This document shows, piece by piece, positions 44,917-52,059 of a stretch of 64,000 nt of DNA. The stretch comes from Vibrio inusitatus. Lineage in GTDB: Bacteria; Pseudomonadota; Gammaproteobacteria; Enterobacterales; Vibrionaceae. The stretch lies in assembly GCA_024346935.1 (NCBI GenBank), contig AP024878.1, positions 1,550,001 to 1,614,000 of the forward strand. Direction: 5' to 3'. Under the pieces are notes generated by a model. The model worked only from the letters and a program-made list of their open reading frames with translations. It had not been told where the DNA came from and ran no database searches. Every line of letters begins with the position of its first letter. The first letter of the stretch is position 1. The position numbers were made by a program, and so were the translations under genes.

Positions 44917-45053
44917 ATTTCTTACCTTTTATGTTTGAGCATGATGCTCTTTTATTAAAGTTATAGGGAATGTTGTCGATATTTAAATAGGTTTACCTGT
45001 TCACCTCCAACCAAAAAAAGTAGTTTTGAAATAAAAAAAATAATAGATATAAA

Positions 45054-45098
45054 AAAAGCCAATAAAAAAAGTCAAAACACTGTTTTTATTGGCTTTTA
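45054..45098. terminator. terminator between ToxS-like and MFS genes
   Basis: AAAAGCCAATAAAAA / TTTTTATTGGCTTTT long stem with a 15-nt loop; T-runs on both strands. Confidence 0.8.
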
Positions 45099-45144
45099 AT
45101 CAACACTAGTTATACGAAAAACGTGTTATAAGTTTCTATGCTCA

Positions 45145-45630
45145 TTAAAGAGCATGTTTTCTCTGCAAGGGAAAAGAAGCAATAACAACCCCCGAATCCA
45201 TGATATTGATAAATAAGCGTCCCTCATCTAGACGCCATACTTCTGCAACTAATAAAGAAGGTGTTCTTGGCACTAGCAACCCGGTATTCTTCACAAATTT
45301 GTCTAAGCCTGTCACTGTTCGGTTGTTTAACTCACCATACACATGCTGATTTAGAGAATGCCTCATTGTCACATTAGCATCGACCGTGAAAGCATATCCA
45401 TTGTGCTCTACTTTAATAGCAACTCGAGTGTCATTAGGCTCAATAATCATAACCGAGCTACTATTAATTGAAGTATTACCTGAGGTGAAAACGCCCGTTC
45501 CTTCCCAAATACCCTTGAAAACACGTTCGTGGTTGACAATATATTCTTGGTTTATGTAACGCCCTGAAAAATAGGCCAAAACAATAAAGATAAGTGCAGC
45601 TAACCATTTAAACCCTAAAGTTTTTGGCAT
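45145..45630 (-). CDS. ToxS/VtrC-like periplasmic partner protein
   Basis: A 161-aa single-span protein: a short cytoplasmic end, one helix (residues about 8-24, KWLAALIFIVLAYFSG) and a periplasmic domain of about 135 residues rich in beta strands. The size, topology and the 16-nt overlap with the ToxR-like gene are those of ToxS, VtrC and similar partners that shield or tune the periplasmic domain of their ToxR-type regulator. Direct sequence similarity to ToxS is faint (FKGIWEGTGVFTS resembles the SREWQSTM region). The assignment therefore rests mainly on context. Confidence 0.6.
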   Translation of the reverse strand: MPKTLGFKWLAALIFIVLAYFSGRYINQEYIVNHERVFKGIWEGTGVFTSGNTSINSSSVMIIEPNDTRVAIKVEHNGYAFTVDANVTMRHSLNQHVYGELNNRTVTGLDKFVKNTGLLVPRTPSLLVAEVWRLDEGRLFINIMDSGVVIASFPLQRKHAL

Positions 45631-46271
45631 AGTAATACCTCACTGTCTAATTGGCACACTTGGTAGCCCATACCTGAGTGCATCACAACCACTTGTTTAC
45701 TGTCATACTTCGCAGCAACTTGTGACTGTAGCGTTGCAGGAACCTCTTCCATTAAATACCACGCATGGTCTATTTTTTGACTAATCTGTGTATCAGGTGG
45801 ATTTCCAATACCTAGAACACCTAATGCAAATGCACAGATAGATCCAAGCGTTGCGATGTAAAAGTAGATACGGTTCGTTTTATTTAAAATCGGCCTTTGA
45901 AGTTCGACCTTAGCGTCTTTTGTCTGGAGATGGTCGCTCGTCTCCTCCACTGCGGGTTTCTTGGAAAGTAAGTAACCTTGTTTTGGAATCGTTCTAATAA
46001 TGATCCGTTCTTCGTCTTTTAAGGAAAAACGCAAAGATTTAATAGTTTGGTTAATTGTTGCATTGGTCGCATACGAATCTTTCCACAGCTGTGCTTCAAT
46101 CTCAGTCCGGCTTAGTACTTCAGGAAAGCTTTGAATCAACGCGTTAAGTAAATTCGCTTCTCTTGCTCTAAGCACAACTTTCTCTCCCGAGAGTTCGAGA
46201 ACTCCAGATAAAGGAGAAAATCTAAGCTCTCCTATCTTATAAACTGGAGGTTCAAGAGAAGGTTCTGTCAT
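45615..46271 (-). CDS. ToxR-like transmembrane transcriptional regulator
   Basis: A 218-aa one-component membrane regulator. The OmpR/PhoB-type winged helix covers residues about 9-104 (LRAREANLLNALIQSFPEVL ... INQTIKSLRFSLKD ... IIRTIPKQGYLL). A Lys/Gln-rich linker follows, then one helix (134-156, RIYFYIATLGSICAFALGVL) and a short periplasmic domain with Cys206 and Cys215. ToxR, TcpP and VtrA share this plan and sense bile or redox cues through the periplasmic part. It has a strong AAGGAG site. The downstream gene overlaps by 16 nt, like toxRS and vtrAC. Whether it is a new paralogue or ToxR itself is not decided; the divergence suggests a paralogue. Confidence 0.82.
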   Translation of the reverse strand: MTEPSLEPPVYKIGELRFSPLSGVLELSGEKVVLRAREANLLNALIQSFPEVLSRTEIEAQLWKDSYATNATINQTIKSLRFSLKDEERIIIRTIPKQGYLLSKKPAVEETSDHLQTKDAKVELQRPILNKTNRIYFYIATLGSICAFALGVLGIGNPPDTQISQKIDHAWYLMEEVPATLQSQVAAKYDSKQVVVMHSGMGYQVCQLDSEVLLCQKL

Positions 46272-46552
46272 TGGTGCTCCTTAAGCATAAGTACAATACA
46301 GCGAGGTAAACAATATAGGAGGGGATTCTGCACTATTTTATACAAATCCTCATAAAAACTGATGACATACATTAGAAAAGAATGAACTGGAGCACAGTCT
46401 TATTAGGTCTTTTTACTTTGTAACTGCCCCCTCAAAAAAATAGTATTTCTCCGGGTGTTTTTTTTTACTTTATATCTTTTAATTTGGTTATCTAAATAGG
46501 TCCGGTACGCCTAGAGTGACTTTCAATTTCTACTATAAAAATTGAGTTGCCC

Positions 46553-47371
46553 ATGACCACCTTACAAAAATGCGCATTAAGCAGTGCTCTAATTCTGACC
46601 TCCCTCAATACCTTTGCTGATGATCATATCGATAATGAAAATGCCCCTGATCCAGGTGATCACACTAAAGTATCTTCAGTGGTTAGTGTGACCTATGGTA
46701 AACAAAGCTACAAAGAAGATGACAACGACCTAGTTCAAATACAGGGACAAATATCTGGTGCCAAACAAAACGGTAACCTATTTCTAGGGCAACTTACTGT
46801 TCAAGGCCAAGACAATGGTAAGGTTGGAAGTGATGATTTTAACCTATCACAAGTACGAGCACGTTATTTTGAAGTAACTCGTATCGATTCTGAGATAGCG
46901 CCAATGCTCGGTGTGTCTGTCGATTATATAGAGACCAGCTTTACTGATGCTTTGTCAGATCGTTTGTTTGCCCTAGGTGGCTTAATTAAATTGGAAATGC
47001 CTTTTAGCAATTGGCTTTCGTTCCCTATTTTAGCTGTTGCGGTTGGCCAAAATAACGACAGTATTGCCAAGACGGGTTACGTTGATGATTGGACTTACGG
47101 TGTTCAATTCAATTACTTAAACTCCATTTACCTAAACTCGAATGGTACGCATATTCAGGTCAACCCCCAGTTTAGTTCATTAGATTTTGGTGGGCATCTA
47201 GGCACAATAAATCAGTTACAGCTCGATGTTGCGCTACAAATGCCACTAACAAATAATCGTAAGCATTGGGGTAAGTTCACTTACACCGAGTTTTTTGATG
47301 ACGTAGACCAAAGCTTTGGTCATAACCGACAGGGTACAGAAGTTAAATTCACTTATAGCTACTACTTCTAA
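46553..47371 (+). CDS. predicted outer-membrane beta-barrel protein
   Basis: A 272-aa exported protein. The signal peptide (MTTLQKCALSSALILTSLNT FA, residues about 1-22) is followed by an acidic linker (DDHIDNENAPDPGDHTK), then about ten alternating amphipathic strands and the C-terminal barrel signal VKFTYSYYF ending in Phe. No known porin family is recognised. The ATG at 46553 is used; TTG two codons earlier would also be in frame. It is divergent from the ToxR-like gene across 280 bp, a common place for a target of such a regulator (inference). Confidence 0.7.
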   Translation: MTTLQKCALSSALILTSLNTFADDHIDNENAPDPGDHTKVSSVVSVTYGKQSYKEDDNDLVQIQGQISGAKQNGNLFLGQLTVQGQDNGKVGSDDFNLSQVRARYFEVTRIDSEIAPMLGVSVDYIETSFTDALSDRLFALGGLIKLEMPFSNWLSFPILAVAVGQNNDSIAKTGYVDDWTYGVQFNYLNSIYLNSNGTHIQVNPQFSSLDFGGHLGTINQLQLDVALQMPLTNNRKHWGKFTYTEFFDDVDQSFGHNRQGTEVKFTYSYYF

Positions 47372-47500
47372 AAATGCTCTTTTGACTTGCTTCTGTTAAA
47401 AGTAAACATTCCCCCGTTCCCCTTGAGCTGCTCACTGGCAGCTCTGTTTTAAAAGATCTTACTGTCTAACACAAAGAAATAACTCCAAAGTGTTGAGATT

Positions 47501-47529
47501 AAAAAAAGCTCGCTGATTAAGCGAGCTTT
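47501..47529 (-). terminator. terminator of the arylsulfatase operon
   Basis: AAAGCTCGC / GCGAGCTTT stem; on the minus strand it is followed by seven T. It lies 15 bp past the sulfatase stop. Confidence 0.85.
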
Positions 47530-47543
47530 GTCTGTCTTTGAGG

Positions 47544-49046
47544 CTAGTTCCCTACACCACCTGTTCTTTCTGCTGGTGTATCAGGGGTTATAGCAGGCCA
47601 CTCCTTAAAAGTGGCTTGATGCTGGGCAACAGCGGCCTGAACTGGGCCAAATGCCCACATTTTCTGACCCATCCATTTTAGGTACATTCCCGATTCTTCT
47701 GCAGCTCTTTCATAAGGGTCACGCCTGAGGTTGAAAAGCAATGGAGCATTGAGTTTCTCTTTTGGACCACTCCACCCTTCGTTTTGTACAATAAAGTGTG
47801 CTTTCCAATCTTGATAACGAACGGCTTGCAAAGTATCACGCTCGTAATAAAAGATCTCTTTGCGTTTCGATTCGCCATCTTTGGTTAGCATTTCTATTTG
47901 GTTGTAACCATCAAGATGAGCCTTAAAACCATCGTATCCCGTTAACATCTTCTCTTTTAGATCTTGAGGGCCATCCGCTGCAGCAACAAAAGTGGGCAAC
48001 CAGTCCATACCATCAAAGATACCGTTATTTACACTCCCTGCAGGGATCTTTCCTGGCCAACTAACCAATGCAGGAGCGCGAACGCCACCTTCCCATGTCG
48101 TGCCCTTCTCACTTTTAAATGGTGTCATGCCACCATCAGGCCAGGTCATGATCTCTGGACCGTTGTCAGCAGTAAACATCACAATGGTGTTGTCTGCTAC
48201 TCCCAACTCTTCCAGTTTATCTAGCATTTCCCCTACATGATCATCTAAGTCTTTCATGACGACTTCTTGTAGTCCCCAACCATTTTGTCCGAGCATCGCT
48301 TCATACTTAGGTGAAAGATGAGTCCACACATGTCCTCTTGATGGACAATACCAAGTAAAAAATGGCTTGTCGGCTTTCACCGCACGTTCAATAAAATCAA
48401 TAGCATGCTTATTAACCTCATCATCTAAGGTTCGCATTCTCTCAATAGTCAAAGGACCATCATCTTCGATGGTTTGACTGCCCTTGCCATCTGACTTGGC
48501 GTGAATCACATTACGAGGAGCAAACTTTTTAAACGCAGGATCTTTTGGCCAATCAGGATCCTCTGTATATTCCATCGCATTAAGGTGATACAACCAACCC
48601 CAGTACTCGTCAAAGCCATGCATCGTTGGTAAGAATTCGTCCCTATCTCCTAAGTGATTCTTTCCAAACTGACCAGTTACATACCCCATAGTTTTCAATA
48701 CTTCAGGGAGTGTTGGTGTGTCCTGGTGCAGCCCTACTGGACCACCAGGAAGACCTACTGAATGCATTCCTGTTCTAACTGGAAATTGCCCCGTAAGAAA
48801 GGCTGAACGCCCTGCGGTACAAGATGGTTGGGCGTAATAGTCGGTTAGAAGCATTCCCTTTTCAGCAATGCTATCAATATTGGGTGTTTCACTACTCATC
48901 ACGCCATTGTGATAAGCGCTTAAATTTGAGATGCCAATATCGTCGGTAAAAATAACAAATATATTAGGTTTGTCTTGTGCCGAATGTGCTGCTGTGGACA
49001 GCGAACCCAACAGTAAATATGACAAACATTGAAGTTTCCTTTTCAT
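47544..49046 (-). CDS. arylsulfatase (formylglycine-dependent)
   Basis: A 500-aa exported sulfatase of the type I family. The signal peptide ends in AAHSA (residues about 1-23). The motif PSCTAGRSAFLTG (Cys76) is the C-x-A/P-x-R signature whose Cys becomes formylglycine. Asp35 and Asp36 (FTDDIG) and ADNGPE with the later KGTTWEGG supply calcium and sulfate ligands. It would cleave sulfate esters in the periplasm, such as from algal compounds; the substrate is not readable. A dedicated sulfatase-maturase gene is not seen in the window. It is downstream of the DUF4345 gene (9 bp), so likely an operon. Confidence 0.9.
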   Translation of the reverse strand: MKRKLQCLSYLLLGSLSTAAHSAQDKPNIFVIFTDDIGISNLSAYHNGVMSSETPNIDSIAEKGMLLTDYYAQPSCTAGRSAFLTGQFPVRTGMHSVGLPGGPVGLHQDTPTLPEVLKTMGYVTGQFGKNHLGDRDEFLPTMHGFDEYWGWLYHLNAMEYTEDPDWPKDPAFKKFAPRNVIHAKSDGKGSQTIEDDGPLTIERMRTLDDEVNKHAIDFIERAVKADKPFFTWYCPSRGHVWTHLSPKYEAMLGQNGWGLQEVVMKDLDDHVGEMLDKLEELGVADNTIVMFTADNGPEIMTWPDGGMTPFKSEKGTTWEGGVRAPALVSWPGKIPAGSVNNGIFDGMDWLPTFVAAADGPQDLKEKMLTGYDGFKAHLDGYNQIEMLTKDGESKRKEIFYYERDTLQAVRYQDWKAHFIVQNEGWSGPKEKLNAPLLFNLRRDPYERAAEESGMYLKWMGQKMWAFGPVQAAVAQHQATFKEWPAITPDTPAERTGGVGN

Positions 49047-49055
49047 ATTTTATCC

Positions 49056-49442
49056 TTAAATATTACTTTCTGTTTTTCTGATCATGGCGATGCCCACCAC
49101 ACCAAAAGCGACTTCTAGAGCGAAATAAATGGCAAGTAGCCAATGAGGCATTCCGTCGAGCAAAAAACTGATGAGGCGCCCTCCAGCAAGACCCAACATA
49201 AATACGACTAAACTATAAAGCGCGGCTAACTGATATTTATCCCGAAACGCACCTAATATCCAAAATAATAAAAGCGCTAAATAGAGCCCCATTACAGCGC
49301 GAAAGATATGACTAACATTAACTGGAGTGGCATCAATACCGAATAGAAACGACAAAGATTGAGTTGGGACTAGACCATAAGAAAGGGCGATGGGTAATAG
49401 ACCAGCAGAAGCGGCAAGCAAGAATAGACTTTGTACCTTCAT
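49056..49442 (-). CDS. DUF4345 membrane protein
   Basis: A 128-aa inner-membrane protein with four helices and the DUF4345 pattern (FGID near residue 35, RAVMGLYLALLLFWILGAF, GLAGGRLISFLLDG, EVAFGVVG). The function is unknown. It is the first gene of a two-gene unit with the arylsulfatase, 9 bp apart. The start lies behind an AGGACGTC region with a weak ribosome site. Confidence 0.75.
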   Translation of the reverse strand: MKVQSLFLLAASAGLLPIALSYGLVPTQSLSFLFGIDATPVNVSHIFRAVMGLYLALLLFWILGAFRDKYQLAALYSLVVFMLGLAGGRLISFLLDGMPHWLLAIYFALEVAFGVVGIAMIRKTESNI

Positions 49443-49553
49443 CTGACGTCCTCATTTTGTCTCAATTAAAATGAAAGCGTAGACAAGAATTTAAAACTTA
49501 ACCAATTGAACTCATTGAAATTGTGTGTTTTTTAAGGATGCTGGAGATAGTTA

Positions 49554-49582
49554 GAAAAAATAGAGCTGATAACAGCTCTATT
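49554..49582 (-). terminator. terminator after nspC
   Basis: ATAGAGCTG / CAGCTCTAT stem with a 4-nt loop; the minus strand continues with TTTTTT. Confidence 0.85.
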
Positions 49583-49596
49583 TAAAATCTTCTGCA

Positions 49597-50727
49597 CTAG
49601 ACTGTCCACTGCGACAGTGAGCGCTTAAAATCAGTGTAATCAAACTCATTGAGTTTAACGACTTCACCATTTGCACGCTGACAATAGATAGAAGGCATTT
49701 TAATGCCATTAAACCAGTTTAGTTTTACCATGGTATAACCTGCACTATCTATAATGTGCAAGCGCTGGCCAATTTCTAGTGGCTTATCAAACTGAGTCTC
49801 ACAGAACTGATCGCCTGCAAGACAAGAGCAAGAACCAATTACATAGTGATGTTCAGCTCCATCAGTAGCTTCTAGGATAGATGCTGGCTCATCATAAATT
49901 AACGTGTCTAATCGATGCGCTTCTGTAGCAGAATCAACAATCGCAGTTTTCTTTTCATTCTCAACAATATCAACCACTGTAACAACAAGATCGGTAGTCT
50001 TAGTAATGATGGCTTCACCTGGTTCAAGATACAGCTGAACGCTGTGCTTATCAGAAAAGGCTTTTAGTGCTTGCGCAAGCTTTTCAAGTTCGTACCCAGG
50101 CCATGTAAAGAAAACACCGCCACCTAGGCTTACCCACTGCATTGTGTCTAGGTACTGACCGAATTGCGTTGAAATCGAATCGAGTAATTCAATAAATGAA
50201 TCAGCGCTTTTGTTCTCACAGTTCATGTGGAACATCACGCCATCTAATGCATCAAACATTTGTGGATCAATATTAGAAGCTTGCACACCTAGACGAGAGT
50301 ATTTACGAGCTGGGTTTGCTAAGTCTTGTCCCGCGACGCTGACACCTGGGTTGAGACGCAGGCCAAGAGAGGCCTTTCCTTCCACTAAATGACGATAATG
50401 GGCAAGTTGACTTTGAGAATTAAAGATTAGCTTGTCAGCCATATCAGCCACTTCAAGTACGTCTTGCTCGGTGTAGCCAACGCTGTAAGCATGCGTTTCA
50501 CCACCAAAGGTTTCGTAACCGAGTTTCACTTCATATGGACCACTACTTGTCGTCCCATCAAGGTAAGGCTTGATAATGTCAAACACGCCCCAAGTCGAGA
50601 AGCATTTAAGCGCTAAAACCAGTTTCACGCCCGATAACTCTTTGAGCTTCCGTGCTGTCTCAAGGTTTTGAATAAGCTTCGCTTCATCAATCATGAAGTA
50701 AGGAGTTTGCTGTTCAGAATGATTCAT
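49597..50727 (-). CDS. nspC: carboxynorspermidine decarboxylase
   Basis: A 376-aa PLP enzyme of the alanine-racemase fold that decarboxylates carboxynorspermidine to norspermidine. The PLP lysine lies in [14 protein letters not shown], His/Gly motifs in [13 protein letters not shown], and the C-terminal [13 protein letters not shown] cysteine loop is typical of NspC/CANSDC. Length is standard. It is the last gene of the three-gene norspermidine cluster (DABA aminotransferase/decarboxylase, carboxynorspermidine synthase, nspC). In V. cholerae, norspermidine made here controls biofilm formation through the NspS-MbaA pathway and feeds siderophore synthesis. Confidence 0.95.
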   Translation of the reverse strand: MNHSEQQTPYFMIDEAKLIQNLETARKLKELSGVKLVLALKCFSTWGVFDIIKPYLDGTTSSGPYEVKLGYETFGGETHAYSVGYTEQDVLEVADMADKLIFNSQSQLAHYRHLVEGKASLGLRLNPGVSVAGQDLANPARKYSRLGVQASNIDPQMFDALDGVMFHMNCENKSADSFIELLDSISTQFGQYLDTMQWVSLGGGVFFTWPGYELEKLAQALKAFSDKHSVQLYLEPGEAIITKTTDLVVTVVDIVENEKKTAIVDSATEAHRLDTLIYDEPASILEATDGAEHHYVIGSCSCLAGDQFCETQFDKPLEIGQRLHIIDSAGYTMVKLNWFNGIKMPSIYCQRANGEVVKLNEFDYTDFKRSLSQWTV

Positions 50728-50752
50728 AGTTTCTCTAACTTTTTAACCGAAC

Positions 50753-50777
50753 AAAGCCGGTATTAGAACCGGCTTTT
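50753..50777 (-). terminator. hairpin between the synthase gene and nspC
   Basis: AAAGCCGGT / ACCGGCTTT stem with a 5-nt loop and a short T-run on the minus strand; a leaky terminator or processing hairpin inside the operon. Confidence 0.6.
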
Positions 50778-50798
50778 AATTACGTTATTTTTGCAGGA

Positions 50799-52046
50799 TT
50801 ATTTCAAGATTTGAATATCTGGTGCTTGCTCTGGATCTAGCTCTTGAACGTGCCAATCTAGACCAATCTCAGGCATTGTCTCTAGGAACGGATCTGGGTC
50901 TAGTTGCTCCATGTTAAACACACCCGCTTCTGCCCACTTACCGCGGAAGTATTGCAGTGCAGCGGTAATTGCAGGAACACCAGTAGTGTAAGAGATAGCT
51001 TGGTGCTCTACATCTTCATATGCCACTTCATGATCTGCGTTGTTGTAGATGAACACACCACGTGGCTTACCATCTTTAGTACCACGAACCCAGGTACCAA
51101 TACAGGTTTTACCTGTGTAACCCGGTGCTAGTGACGTTGGGTCTGGTAGTAGCGCTTTAAGCACATGTAGCGGCTGTACAACAGTACCATCATGCAAGGT
51201 TAGCGGTTCTGGGCTAAGCAGACCGATATCACGCATGCAGTTGAAGTAGTTCAGGTATGCATCACCGAAGCCCATCCAAAATTCAATACGCTTTGCAGGG
51301 ATGAACTCTTGCATAGAACGCACTTCATCATGCGCCATAGAGTAAACCTTGTGCTTTCCTACTAGCGGGAAATCAAACTCAAACATGCGCTCATGACAGC
51401 CTACTTGCTTCCATTCGCCATCTTCCCAGTAGAAAGAGTCGCCTTGGATCTCAAGCATGTTGGTTTCAGGGTCAAAGTTAGTTGCAAACTTCTTACCATG
51501 GTCACCGGCATTTACATCCATCACATCGATAGTGTCGATTTCATCAAATAGGTGCTTCACAGCGTGTGCAGCAAATACGCTTACTACGCCAGGATCGAAG
51601 CCCGCACCCAGAATACCAGTAATACCCGCTTCTTTAAATTTGTCACGGAAGCCCCACTGCCAGTCATAAGCTTGAGGAACCTGCTGACCTTCTGAACACA
51701 AATCAACCGCTACAGAAGTATCTAGATAAGAGACTTTAGCTTGCAGACACGCTTCCATGATGGTGATGTTTACCCAAGGAGGACCCGCGTTGATAACTAG
51801 GTCTGGTTTTACCTCATTGATAAGCGCAACAAGAGCTGCAACATCGTCAGCATCTACAGAGCGAGACTCGAGCTTCTTAGATGGATCTTTAAGATTATTT
51901 TTACCCTTGATCGAAGCAATAATCTTGTCACATTTAGCCACGGTACGAGAAGCGATAGTGATGTCACCTAAAACGTCGTTGTTTTGTGCTGCTTTATGCG
52001 CAACAACCCAACCAACACCACCTGCACCAATTTGCAAAACTGCCAT
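50799..52046 (-). CDS. carboxynorspermidine synthase (saccharopine dehydrogenase family)
   Basis: A 415-aa enzyme that condenses L-aspartate-semialdehyde with diaminopropane using NADPH, to give carboxynorspermidine. The N-terminal Rossmann motif (VLQIGAGGVGWVVAHKAAQN) and the saccharopine-dehydrogenase fold are clear, with the NAGPPWVNITIMEACLQAKV strand and GAGFDPGVVSVFAAHAVKHL typical of the carboxynorspermidine/carboxyspermidine group. It lies between the fused diaminobutyrate gene (13 bp upstream) and nspC. Its assignment rests on both the fold and the conserved trio. Confidence 0.92.
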   Translation of the reverse strand: MAVLQIGAGGVGWVVAHKAAQNNDVLGDITIASRTVAKCDKIIASIKGKNNLKDPSKKLESRSVDADDVAALVALINEVKPDLVINAGPPWVNITIMEACLQAKVSYLDTSVAVDLCSEGQQVPQAYDWQWGFRDKFKEAGITGILGAGFDPGVVSVFAAHAVKHLFDEIDTIDVMDVNAGDHGKKFATNFDPETNMLEIQGDSFYWEDGEWKQVGCHERMFEFDFPLVGKHKVYSMAHDEVRSMQEFIPAKRIEFWMGFGDAYLNYFNCMRDIGLLSPEPLTLHDGTVVQPLHVLKALLPDPTSLAPGYTGKTCIGTWVRGTKDGKPRGVFIYNNADHEVAYEDVEHQAISYTTGVPAITAALQYFRGKWAEAGVFNMEQLDPDPFLETMPEIGLDWHVQELDPEQAPDIQILK

Positions 52047-52059
52047 TTGTTTCTTTCCT

